Assembly: GCA_046233115.1 (NCBI GenBank)
Contig: JBJXHM010000010.1
Location: 62,001-126,000 of the forward strand
Direction: 5' to 3'
From: JACOMY01 sp046233115
Lineage (GTDB): Bacteria; Pseudomonadota; Alphaproteobacteria; Kiloniellales; JACOMY01
Length of the DNA: 64,000 nt
The position numbers were made by a program, and so were the translations under genes. Under the pieces are notes generated by a model that was not told the DNA's origin, searched no databases, and saw nothing but the letters and a program-made list of their open reading frames with translations. Positions 1-10,049 of the stretch are shown here, piece by piece; positions within the stretch are counted from its first letter, which is position 1; every line of letters begins with the position of its first letter.

Positions 1-130
1 CGATGAAGCTGACGAGCGCGAAGAAGATCGCCCAGTTGCGTCGCTTGCGGGCCTTCAGCCAGGCCTCGCGCGCTGCACCGGTCAGCTCCGTCGGGCTCTG
101 CCCCCGGCGACCTTGGCTGTTCTGGCTCAT
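1..130 (-). CDS. CoxF-like small cytochrome oxidase assembly protein (partial)
   Basis: The gene enters from the left edge; only its first 43 codons are visible. It starts MSQNSQGRRGQSPTEL, has a basic stretch (KARKRRNW) and then the beginning of a hydrophobic segment (AIFFALVSFI). It lies 11 bp downstream of ctaB on the same strand. A short protein with one membrane span at this place, between ctaB and ctaG, is the CoxF family of alphaproteobacteria, thought to help cytochrome c oxidase maturation. The family call rests on position and the N-terminal pattern only, because the rest of the gene is outside the window. Confidence 0.65.
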   Translation of the reverse strand, partial: MSQNSQGRRGQSPTELTGAAREAWLKARKRRNWAIFFALVSFI

Positions 131-141
131 GGAAAACACGC

Positions 142-1137
142 TCACGGCAAGAGGGCTCCCGGTCCACCCAGGAGGAAGGGCTGGCGATCGACGATCAGCA
201 GCGCGAAGAGAAGGAAGAGATAGAGGATCGAGAAGGCGAAGGTCCGCCTCGCCGCCCGCTCACCCGGATCGCGCTTGATCGAGATCGCCGCGGCGACGAA
301 GAGCAGGCCCAGCAGCAGTGCCGCGCCGCCGTAAAGCCAGCCGGTCACCCCCAGAAGGGTCGGCGCGACGGCCACCGGCAACAGCACCAGGGTGTAGAGT
401 AGGATCTGGTTCTCGGTAGCCTTGCGCCCGGCGACCACCGGCAGCATCGGCACTCCCGCGCGCTCGTAGTCCTTGGCGCGATAGAGCGCCAGCGCCCAGA
501 AGTGCGGCGGCGTCCAGAAGAAGATCAGCAGGAAGAGCGCGACCGAGGCCAGCGAGACCTCACCGGTCATCGCCGCCCAACCGATCATCGGCGGAAAGGC
601 GCCGGCCGCACCGCCGATCACGATGTTTTGCGGCGTGCGCCGCTTCAGCCACACGGTGTAGACAAAGACGTAGAAGGCATTGGCGAAGCCCAGGAGAGCC
701 GCGGCCACCCAGTTCACCGCCAGCGCCATCAGCATGACCGAGAAGAGGGAGAGCACGACGCCGAAGGCGAGCGCCTCTTCCGGCGCCATCAGTCCACGGA
801 CCAGCGGTCGGCCGCAGGTCCGCGCCATGATCGCATCGATGTCCCGATCGTACCACATGTTGATGGCCCCGGCCGCACCCGCACCAATGGCGATGCAGAG
901 CACGGCGATGGCCCCCAGCAAGGGATGCAGGTGTCCCGGTGCAACCAACAAGCCGGCCAGACCGGTGAAGACCACCAGGGACATGACCCGCGGCTTCAAC
1001 AGGGCGATCCAAGCCTTCAGCGGCGTGACCCCAGCGCCCTCGGCGGTGCCGAGAGCGGCACCCGCCGAAGCGTTGACTGAGGCACTGACTGAGACCTTGG
1101 CCGACTTGCTAGCCGTCGCAGGCAGGGATAGGGACAT
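142..1137 (-). CDS. ctaB: Protoheme IX farnesyltransferase (heme o synthase)
   Basis: This integral membrane prenyltransferase converts heme b to heme o, the first step to the heme a of the aa3 oxidase encoded just upstream. The 331-residue product has a variable, Ala/Ser-rich N-terminus of about 40 residues and then several membrane spans. The UbiA/CyoE signature NMWYDRDIDAIMARTCGRPL, with its Asp-rich prenyl-diphosphate/Mg site and the following Arg-Pro, is intact. It follows ctaD by 31 bp on the same strand, so ctaC-ctaD-ctaB-coxF are probably one transcription unit. The length is slightly longer than usual because of the N-terminal tail. Confidence 0.96.
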   Translation of the reverse strand: MSLSLPATASKSAKVSVSASVNASAGAALGTAEGAGVTPLKAWIALLKPRVMSLVVFTGLAGLLVAPGHLHPLLGAIAVLCIAIGAGAAGAINMWYDRDIDAIMARTCGRPLVRGLMAPEEALAFGVVLSLFSVMLMALAVNWVAAALLGFANAFYVFVYTVWLKRRTPQNIVIGGAAGAFPPMIGWAAMTGEVSLASVALFLLIFFWTPPHFWALALYRAKDYERAGVPMLPVVAGRKATENQILLYTLVLLPVAVAPTLLGVTGWLYGGAALLLGLLFVAAAISIKRDPGERAARRTFAFSILYLFLLFALLIVDRQPFLLGGPGALLP

Positions 1138-1168
1138 CGGAGAGCTACCCGTTACCTCGAACCGTCGA

Positions 1169-2794
1169 TCAATGCTGTTCTTGCGGCTTGATCACCGGGA
1201 TCTCGTCGAAGGCATGGAAGGGCGGCGGCGAGGACACGGTCCACTCCAGGGTCATGTTGGAAGGCTCGATGTTCCAGTAGTTGGCGCCGACCCGCCGGCC
1301 GTACATCAGGGTCCAAATCAGCATGCCGACGAAGAACAGTGCCGAGGCTGCGGAGATGTAGGAGCCAATCGAGGAGACCAGGTTCCAGGGCGCATAGACG
1401 TCCGGATAGTCCACATAGCGCCGCGGCATGCCCTGCAGGCCCAGGAAGTGCTGCGGGAAGAAGATCAGGTTCACGCCGATGAAGGTGGTCCAGAAGTGCA
1501 GCCGCCCGGCCCATTCCGGATACTGCCGTCCGCTCATCTTGCCGATCCAGTAGTAGATCCCGGTGAAGATGCCGAAGACCGCACCCAGCGACAGCACGTA
1601 GTGGAAGTGCGCGACCACGTAATAGGTATCGTGCATGTAGGTATCGATACCGCCGTTGGCCAGGACCACGCCGGTGACGCCGCCCACGGTGAAGAGGAAG
1701 ATGAACCCGAAGGCCCAGAGCATCGGCGTATCGAAGCGGATGGAGCCGCCCCACATGGTGGCGATCCAGGAGAAGATCTTAACCCCGGTCGGCACCGCAA
1801 TCACCATCGTGGCCGCGGTGAAGTAGGCGCGGGTGTCCACGTCCAGCCCGACGGTGAACATGTGGTGGGCCCAGACGATGAAGCCGACCACGCCGATCGC
1901 CACCATGGCGTAGGCCATGCCCAGGTAGCCGAAGATCGGCTTACGGGAGAAGGTCGAGACCACGTGGCTGATGATGCCGAAGGCCGGCAGGATCATGATG
2001 TAGACTTCGGGATGACCGAAGAACCAGAAGAGGTGCTGGAACAGGATCGGATCGCCACCACCGGCCGGGACGAAGAAGTCCGCACCGAAGTTGCGGTCGA
2101 CCAGCAGCATGGTGATGCCGCCCGCCAGCACCGGCACCGCCAGCAGCAGCAGGAAGGCGGTGATCAGCATCGACCAGACGAACAGCGGCATGCGGTGCAG
2201 GGTCATGCCCGGCGCGCGCATGTTGAAGATCGTGGTGATGAAGTTCGCCGCACCCAGGATCGAGCTGGCGCCGGCAAGGTGCAGCGCGAAGATCGCCATG
2301 TCGACCGAGGGACCGGGATGGAACAGCTCCGACGACAGCGGCGGATACAAGGTCCAGCCCGTGCCCGCACCCGGAGGCCAGAGCGCCGACCCCATCAGCA
2401 ACAGGAAGGCCGGGACCAGCAGCCAGAAGGAGATGTTGTTCATGCGCGGGAAGGCCATGTCCGGTGCGCCGATCATCAGCGGCACGAACCAGTTCCCGAA
2501 ACCGCCGATCAGGGCCGGCATCACCATGAAAAAGATCATGATGATTCCATGCGCGGTGATCAGCACGTTCCACTGCTGACCGCCGCTGACCAGCTGCACG
2601 CCGGGATGCGCCAGCTCCGCACGCATCCACACGGAAATCGCGGCGCCGATCAGACCCGCGATGACCGCAAAGATCAGATAGAGCGTGCCGATGTCCTTGT
2701 GGTTCGTAGAGCAGAACCACCTGACGAAGAAGCCCGGCTTGTGATCGTCGTGGGCGTGCTCGATATCCTCGCCCGCCGCCTGGAAATGAGCCAT
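1169..2794 (-). CDS. ctaD: Cytochrome c oxidase subunit I
   Basis: Catalytic subunit of the aa3-type terminal oxidase: it reduces oxygen to water at the heme a3-CuB centre and pumps protons across the cytoplasmic membrane. The 541-residue product has the usual 12-helix profile. It contains the helix VI motif WFFGHPEVYI, with the CuB-ligand His and the Glu of the D channel, and the helix X segment HFHYVLSLGAVF with heme-ligand histidines. The start follows a clear ribosome-binding site (AGAGAAGGG). It sits 111 bp downstream of ctaC and 31 bp upstream of ctaB. Confidence 0.98.
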   Translation of the reverse strand: MAHFQAAGEDIEHAHDDHKPGFFVRWFCSTNHKDIGTLYLIFAVIAGLIGAAISVWMRAELAHPGVQLVSGGQQWNVLITAHGIIMIFFMVMPALIGGFGNWFVPLMIGAPDMAFPRMNNISFWLLVPAFLLLMGSALWPPGAGTGWTLYPPLSSELFHPGPSVDMAIFALHLAGASSILGAANFITTIFNMRAPGMTLHRMPLFVWSMLITAFLLLLAVPVLAGGITMLLVDRNFGADFFVPAGGGDPILFQHLFWFFGHPEVYIMILPAFGIISHVVSTFSRKPIFGYLGMAYAMVAIGVVGFIVWAHHMFTVGLDVDTRAYFTAATMVIAVPTGVKIFSWIATMWGGSIRFDTPMLWAFGFIFLFTVGGVTGVVLANGGIDTYMHDTYYVVAHFHYVLSLGAVFGIFTGIYYWIGKMSGRQYPEWAGRLHFWTTFIGVNLIFFPQHFLGLQGMPRRYVDYPDVYAPWNLVSSIGSYISAASALFFVGMLIWTLMYGRRVGANYWNIEPSNMTLEWTVSSPPPFHAFDEIPVIKPQEQH

Positions 2795-2905
2795 CGCTCT
2801 ACCCTTCTCTGCGTCTGGTCGCCTTTACCGCCGGTCGGCGACACACGTTAGACCCCCGCGCCCTGCCGACCCCCGCTACGGAGCGACGGCGCGAAATGCG
2901 AATGC

Positions 2906-3817
2906 CTAGTTGGCGCGGTTGTCCGCGACCTTGACCGTCTCGGCGGCGTCGTTCGCCGCCTGCTCGGTATGCTGCTTCACCCAGTCCAGGTACTCCGCCT
3001 TGGAGACCACCTTGAAGGCGATCGGCATGTAGGCGTGGTTGACGCCGCACAGCTCGGAGCACTGACCGTAGAAGGTCGTGCCCTCCCACTCGGAGGAGAT
3101 CTCGGTCCAGGTCTCGTTCAGGCGCCCCGGCACCGCGTCCTTCTTGATGCCCCAAGACGGCATGGCGAAGGAGTGTAGCGTGTCAGCCGAGGTCACGATG
3201 AAGCGCACCACCGTGTCGGACGGCAGATAGGCCACGTTGTCCACCGCCAACAGGCGCAGGTTGGGATCAGTGACCTCGTCGTCGGGCAGGATGTTCGAGT
3301 CGAAGGAGAACTCCGGATAGGAGAAGCCTTCGCTGCTGTCGCCGCTGGCAAGCTTGTTGCTGGCGGGATCCTGGTACTCGTAGCTCCAGTACCAGGCGTT
3401 GCCGATCACCTTCACGGTGATGTCGCCGTCGACCGTCTGGTCTTCAAAATAGAGCAGCTTGAAGGAGGGGATGGCGACGATCACCAGGATCATCACCGGG
3501 ACCACGGTCCAGATCACCTCGATCAGGGTATTGTGCGTGGTCTTGGTCGGCTTGGGGTTCTTCTTCTCGCTGTAGCGGTACATCACCCACAGCAGCAGAC
3601 CCAGCACGAAGAAGGCGATGATCGTGATGATGTAGAGCATCAGCTCGTGAAAATCGTGCATGTGCTCCGCCGAGGGAGCAGCCGCCGGCTGCATGCCCAT
3701 GCCCCAGGCGACCCCGTGCACATTCTTGCCCGCCTCTTCGGCCAATGCCGGGAGGGACAGCAGCCCGCCGGCGAGCAACGTCGTTGCCGCCGCCACGAAG
3801 GCCTTGATCCGCGCCAT
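2906..3817 (-). CDS. ctaC: Cytochrome c oxidase subunit II
   Basis: Subunit II receives electrons from cytochrome c through its periplasmic CuA centre and passes them to subunit I. The chosen ATG gives a 303-residue protein beginning MARIKAFVAAATTLL, a typical signal peptide ending near ALAEEA, and is preceded by AAGGAAGG. Two transmembrane helices follow. The C-terminal cupredoxin domain carries the CuA cluster motif FYGQCSELCGVNHAYMPI. An upstream in-frame extension of 28 codons exists but has no signal character and was rejected. Confidence 0.97.
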   Translation of the reverse strand: MARIKAFVAAATTLLAGGLLSLPALAEEAGKNVHGVAWGMGMQPAAAPSAEHMHDFHELMLYIITIIAFFVLGLLLWVMYRYSEKKNPKPTKTTHNTLIEVIWTVVPVMILVIVAIPSFKLLYFEDQTVDGDITVKVIGNAWYWSYEYQDPASNKLASGDSSEGFSYPEFSFDSNILPDDEVTDPNLRLLAVDNVAYLPSDTVVRFIVTSADTLHSFAMPSWGIKKDAVPGRLNETWTEISSEWEGTTFYGQCSELCGVNHAYMPIAFKVVSKAEYLDWVKQHTEQAANDAAETVKVADNRAN

Positions 3818-4253
3818 TGTCTCTAGCCCATCCTTCCTTTTTCGACCGTCGTCATCATAGCGAGCCGACGGCCGCAACGTCACCCCGCTTTCGTCCGTCA
3901 CGCGAAGGCCGAATTCCGGGGGCAGCGGTCCTCTTCAAAGGATCTCGTTCTGCCCCGGCAAACCCCCGAGAGGGCCCGGCCAGCGCCCGGGACTGGCGTA
4001 AGCTCCCGGTCAAAGGCCCTTCTTCCCGCGACATCTTTTCAGCCGTTGTTATAGGCCGCGGCGGCGTGCGGCCGTTAGTGACCGGACGCCGCACCGTGCG
4101 CAGCAGTGGCGACTGGCCGGGCAGAGCAAACCTTTGTGCGGAAATGGCATGTCCGGGCTGTCAACGGCTGGCCAGAGCGACCGACAGACCCTAACTTTAG
4201 AAACAGGATGACAGTCTTTGCGGCGAGCCGCCGCATGCGCCCATGGAGGAATC
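3818..4253. other. Divergent intergenic region, ctaC / tldD
   Basis: This 436-bp gap separates the divergent ctaC and tldD genes and should hold both promoters. Its GC content is high, with no convincing -35/-10 pair. The short open frames here have no ribosome-binding site and low-complexity Arg/Pro content, so no gene is called. Confidence 0.5.
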
Positions 4254-5684
4254 ATGTCGCATCTCGACACCACCGACCGCCTGTTCTTCGCCGACGGCGA
4301 CCTCGACCTCACCCGGGTCGAGCGGATCACGCGCGAGGCCCTGGACGGCGCCGATGACGGCGAACTCTTTCTGGAGTATCGCCAGAGCGAGGGCCTGACC
4401 TTCGACGACGGTCGGCTGAAGACAGCCTCCTTCGACACCGCCCAGGGTTTCGGGCTGCGCGCCATCGCCGGCGAGGCGGCGGGCTACGCCCACGCGAGCG
4501 AGCTCTCCGAGGCCGCCCTCAAGCGGGCCGCCGAGACCGTCTCTGCGGTCGCCCGCGGCCGATCCGGCGTTGCCGCCGAGCGGCCGCAGGGCACCAACCT
4601 CAAGCTCTACAGCGATGACAACCCGATCTCCGCCATCCCCTTCGCCGAGAAGGTCGCGCTCTTGGAGAAGATCGACGCCTACGCCCGCGGCCGAGACCCC
4701 CGGGTGCAGCAGGTCTCGGCCAGCGTCGTCGGCTCCTGGCAGGCGGTGCAGATCCTCCGTGCCGACGGCAGCCGCATGGCCGATGTCCGGCCGCTGGTGC
4801 GCCTGCAGATCAGCGTCACCGTCGGCGAGGGCGACAAGCAGGAGTCGGGGCACAACGGTTCGGGCGGCCGCATCGCCTTCACCAGCCTCTTCGAGGAGAG
4901 CCACTGGCAGGCCGCGGTGGACGATTCCCTGCGCCAAGCCCTGGTGAACCTCGACGCGGTCAGCGCCCCGGCCGGTGAGATGCCGGTGATTCTGGGGCCC
5001 GGCTGGCCCGGCATCCTGCTGCACGAGGCGGTGGGCCACGGTCTGGAAGGCGACTTCAATCGCAAGAAGACCTCGGTCTTCTCCGACCGGATCGGCGAGC
5101 GGGTGGCCAGCCCCGGCGTCACCGTGGTCGACGACGGCACCATCCACGACCGGCGCGGCAGCCTCACCATCGACGACGAGGGCACGCCCACCAGCCGCAC
5201 CGTGCTGATCGAGGACGGCATCCTCACCGGCTACATGCAGGACCGCCAGAACGCGCGCCTGATGGGCATGGCGCCCACCGGCAACGGCCGGCGCCAGTCC
5301 TATGCCCACATCCCGATTCCGCGCATGACCAACACCATGATGCTGAACGGCGACAAGGACCCGGCCGAGGTGCTGGCCAGCGTGAAGGACGGCCTCTACG
5401 CGGTCTCCTTCGGCGGCGGCCAGGTCGACATCACCAACGGCCAGTTCGTCTTTTCCTGCCGCGAGGCCTACAAGATCGAGAACGGCAAGGTCGGCCCGGC
5501 GGTCAAGGGCGCGATGCTGATCGGCAGCGGTGCCGAGGTCATGCAGAAGGTCGGCCTGATCGGCAACGACATGGAGCTGGACCCCGGCGTGGGCACCTGC
5601 GGCAAGGATGGCCAGGGCGTGCCGGTCGGCGTCGGCCAGCCGACCCTGCGCCTGGACGCTATCACCGTCGGCGGCACCGGTTGA
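4254..5684 (+). CDS. tldD: TldD family metalloprotease
   Basis: TldD works with TldE/PmbA as a zinc metalloprotease that degrades unfolded or modified peptides and matures peptide antibiotics. The 476-residue product carries the zinc-binding HExxxH motif in LLHEAVGHGLEGDF and a Gly-rich C-terminal domain (GTCGKDGQGVPVGVGQPTLR) typical of the family. The ATG at 4254 (MSHLDTT) was chosen because GGAGG lies just upstream; an in-frame ATG at 4218 has none. No tldE partner is visible in this window. tenA follows after 28 bp and may be cotranscribed. Confidence 0.95.
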   Translation: MSHLDTTDRLFFADGDLDLTRVERITREALDGADDGELFLEYRQSEGLTFDDGRLKTASFDTAQGFGLRAIAGEAAGYAHASELSEAALKRAAETVSAVARGRSGVAAERPQGTNLKLYSDDNPISAIPFAEKVALLEKIDAYARGRDPRVQQVSASVVGSWQAVQILRADGSRMADVRPLVRLQISVTVGEGDKQESGHNGSGGRIAFTSLFEESHWQAAVDDSLRQALVNLDAVSAPAGEMPVILGPGWPGILLHEAVGHGLEGDFNRKKTSVFSDRIGERVASPGVTVVDDGTIHDRRGSLTIDDEGTPTSRTVLIEDGILTGYMQDRQNARLMGMAPTGNGRRQSYAHIPIPRMTNTMMLNGDKDPAEVLASVKDGLYAVSFGGGQVDITNGQFVFSCREAYKIENGKVGPAVKGAMLIGSGAEVMQKVGLIGNDMELDPGVGTCGKDGQGVPVGVGQPTLRLDAITVGGTG

Positions 5685-5712
5685 GCGCTGGTACCGCCAC
5701 CGGATTGGCCTC

Positions 5713-6372
5713 ATGAGCACCAGTGAAAGCCTGCGGCAGCGTTGCCGCGAGGACTGGGAGGCGGCGACCCGCCATGCCTTCTGCGCAGAACTCGCCGACG
5801 GCAGCCTGCCGGTGGGGAAGCTCGCCTGGTACCTGATCCAGGACTACAGCTTCATCGAGACCTTCGTGCGGCTCGCCGCCAGCGCTATCGCCAAGGCGCC
5901 GAGCCTGCCCGATGCCATCCCGCTGGCGCAGTTCCTGGCGCTGGTGACCGGCCCGGAGAACACCTACTTCCAGCGCTCCTTCGAGATCCTGGACCTGTCG
6001 GACGCCGAGCGCGCCGAGGTGCCGATGGGTTCGGCGACGCAGGAGCTCAACGCCGTGATGGCCGAGGCCGCAGCCTCGGGCAGCTATGCCGAGATGATGG
6101 CAGTGCTGACCGTGGCGGAGTGGAGCTATCTGACCTGGGCCACGCCCTTCAACCCGCCCCCGGCCGACCTGCCGTTCTACTTCGCGGAGTGGATCACCCT
6201 GCACGCCGGTCCCGGATTCGAGAGCTTCGTCGCCTATCTGCGCGACCAGTTCGACCGGGCGTGGGAGCGGCTGGACACGCCCGGCCAGGTTCGCGTCGCA
6301 GAGGTCTTCGCCCGCACCGTGGCCCTGGAACGCGCCTTCTTCGACGCCGCCTACGCACGGGGTGAGGGTTGA
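5713..6372 (+). CDS. tenA: TenA/THI-4 family aminopyrimidine salvage protein
   Basis: TenA proteins hydrolyse aminopyrimidines from thiamine breakdown to regenerate HMP, feeding thiamine synthesis. The 219-residue all-helical product has the family pattern (YLIQDYSFIETFVRLAAS near residue 40, then AEWSYLTWA). The position of the catalytic Cys of classical TenA appears to be occupied by Glu/Trp in LTVAEWSYLTW, which points to the TenA_E subclass; this is inference from memory of the family. It converges with thiD, the HMP-phosphate kinase, only 4 bp away. The start at 5713 has a weak ribosome-binding site. Confidence 0.85.
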   Translation: MSTSESLRQRCREDWEAATRHAFCAELADGSLPVGKLAWYLIQDYSFIETFVRLAASAIAKAPSLPDAIPLAQFLALVTGPENTYFQRSFEILDLSDAERAEVPMGSATQELNAVMAEAAASGSYAEMMAVLTVAEWSYLTWATPFNPPPADLPFYFAEWITLHAGPGFESFVAYLRDQFDRAWERLDTPGQVRVAEVFARTVALERAFFDAAYARGEG

Positions 6373-6376
6373 GCGC

Positions 6377-7201
6377 CTACGAGCCTCCCGGAAAGCAGCG
6401 GACCGTGTGCAGGTGGTTGACCGGGCCCTGGCCGCGGCCGAGGCCGGGGGCAGTCTGCAGGGCGCGCTGCAGGTAGGCCTGGCCGCGTCTGACCGCGGCC
6501 TCCAGGGTCAGGCCCTGCGCCAGGCCGGTGGCGATCGCCGAGGCCAGGGTGCAGCCGGTGCCGTGGGTCTCCTGGGTATCGACACGCGGGACGGAGAGCT
6601 CGACCCGCCCCTCGGCGGTCTGCAGCACGTCGATCAGGGGGTCGCCGCCGAGGTGCCCACCCTTCACCAGCACCGCGCGGGCGCCGAGTTCGATCAGCCG
6701 CTCGGCCGCCGCGATCTGGCCCTTGAGGTCGGCGATCTCGAGACCGGTCAGGCGCGTCGCTTCGGGCGTGTTCGGTGTGATCAGCGCGGCGTGGGGCAGC
6801 AGGAGGCCCAGGATCGCCGCCACCGCCTCGTCCTGGACCAAGCTGGCACCGCTCTGCGCCACCATCACCGGATCGACCACCAGCGGAATTTGCGGCCCCA
6901 GGGCCGCGAGCTCCGTCGCCACCGCCTCGATCACGGCGGCGGAGTGCAGCATGCCGGTCTTGACCGCATCGGCGCCCAGGTCTTCCAGGCAGGCCCGGAT
7001 CTGCTGGCGGATGAAGTCCGGCTCGATCCCGACGATGCCGGTAACGCCGCAGGTGTTCTGCGCGGTCAGCGCGGTGATCGCGGTCATGGCGAAGCCGCAG
7101 AGCGCGCTCACCGTCTTGATATCGGCCTGGATCCCCGCGCCGCCGCCCGAATCCGAGCCGGCCACGATCAGGACCCTGCCCTTGATCCGTCCCTCTTCCA
7201 T
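6377..7201 (-). CDS. thiD: Hydroxymethylpyrimidine/phosphomethylpyrimidine kinase
   Basis: ThiD phosphorylates HMP and HMP-P to HMP-PP for thiamine phosphate synthesis. The product has the ribokinase-fold N-terminus VLIVAGSDSGGGAGIQADI and the C-terminal anion-hole motif THGTGCTLASAIA with the catalytic Cys/Asp region. The ATG at 7201 is placed 5 bp after GGAG; a GTG two codons upstream (7207) is possible. It follows folP by 20 bp, at the slot where glmM usually stands after folP in this gene order. No TPP riboswitch is seen ahead of it. Confidence 0.95.
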   Translation of the reverse strand: MEEGRIKGRVLIVAGSDSGGGAGIQADIKTVSALCGFAMTAITALTAQNTCGVTGIVGIEPDFIRQQIRACLEDLGADAVKTGMLHSAAVIEAVATELAALGPQIPLVVDPVMVAQSGASLVQDEAVAAILGLLLPHAALITPNTPEATRLTGLEIADLKGQIAAAERLIELGARAVLVKGGHLGGDPLIDVLQTAEGRVELSVPRVDTQETHGTGCTLASAIATGLAQGLTLEAAVRRGQAYLQRALQTAPGLGRGQGPVNHLHTVRCFPGGS

Positions 7202-7221
7202 CTCCACTCCAACATATTGCT

Positions 7222-8097
7222 CTAGGTGCCGACCGCCTCGATCGCCGACCAGACCGCCAGGGCCTGGACGGTCTCGGCCACGTCGTGCACGCGCAGGATC
7301 TTCGCGCCCCCGGCCACGCTGTAGAGTGCGGCGGCGATCGACCCCGGCGCCCGCGCCTTCGGCTCGACATTGCCGGCCAGGCGTCCGATGAAGGACTTGC
7401 GGCTGACCCCGATCAGCAAGGGGTAGCCCAGGCCCGCCAGGCGCTCGCTGGCTGCCAGCAGGGCCAAGTTGTGGGCCATGGTCTTGCCGAAGCCGATACC
7501 CGGATCGAGACAGATCTGCTCCGGCGCCAGACCGGCGGCCTCGCAGGCGCGGGCACGGTCCAGCAAATAGTCGGCGACCTCCTGCACCACGTCGTCGTAG
7601 TGCGGGTCCTGCTGCATGGTCTCCGGCGTGCCCTGCATGTGCATCAGGACGACCGGGGCGCCCCGCGCCGCCACCACCTGCAAAGCCTCCGGGTCGCCGG
7701 TCAGCGCGGTGATGTCGTTCACCAGGCCTGCCCCGGCCTCCAGGGCCGCGGCCATGGTCGCGGCGTTGCGGGTATCGATCGACACCACGGCCCCCGCCTC
7801 GGCCAGCGCGCGAACCACCGGCACCACCCGGCGGATCTCCTCCTCCACCGTGACCGGCTGGGCGCGCGGGCGGGTGGACTCGCCGCCGATGTCGATGATG
7901 TCGGCGCCGGCGGCGCGCTGCGCCAGTCCGGCGGCGATCGCGTCGTCATGGCGAAAGCGGTCGCCGCCGTCGGAGAAGCTGTCTGGCGTCACGTTCACGA
8001 TCCCCATGACCAGGGGGCGCGCAAGCGAAAGGCCGGCGAAGGAGGCACTCGTCCTTGCCGACCTTTCGGGATCGTTCAGCGCTGGCTCGGCAGGCAA
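7222..8097 (-). CDS. folP: Dihydropteroate synthase
   Basis: FolP condenses p-aminobenzoate with dihydropterin pyrophosphate in folate synthesis and is the sulfonamide target. The TIM-barrel product shows GIVNVTPDSFSDGG, the pterin-site DIGGESTRP and the Lys/Arg loop GVSRKSFIG. The only reasonable in-frame initiator before the first conserved strand is TTG at 8097, 4 bp after the ftsH stop, so translational coupling with ftsH is likely. No ATG or GTG exists upstream of the core within the frame. Confidence 0.95.
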   Translation of the reverse strand: MPAEPALNDPERSARTSASFAGLSLARPLVMGIVNVTPDSFSDGGDRFRHDDAIAAGLAQRAAGADIIDIGGESTRPRAQPVTVEEEIRRVVPVVRALAEAGAVVSIDTRNAATMAAALEAGAGLVNDITALTGDPEALQVVAARGAPVVLMHMQGTPETMQQDPHYDDVVQEVADYLLDRARACEAAGLAPEQICLDPGIGFGKTMAHNLALLAASERLAGLGYPLLIGVSRKSFIGRLAGNVEPKARAPGSIAAALYSVAGGAKILRVHDVAETVQALAVWSAIEAVGT

Positions 8098-8101
8098 GCG
8101 G

Positions 8102-10030
<1,929 letters not shown>

Positions 10031-10049
10031 CTGTCACCTACCTTCCAAG

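Noticed and set aside
680..2851. Long plus-strand frame across ctaB and ctaD
   Set aside because: It is antisense to two clearly conserved membrane proteins; its product is His/Asp/Arg-rich with no domain.
3855..4094. Small gene in the ctaC-tldD gap
   Set aside because: Arg/Pro-rich translation typical of non-coding GC-rich DNA, without a ribosome-binding site.
5685..5712. TPP riboswitch ahead of tenA or thiD
   Set aside because: tenA has only a 28-bp upstream gap and thiD a 20-bp gap; neither can hold a TPP aptamer.
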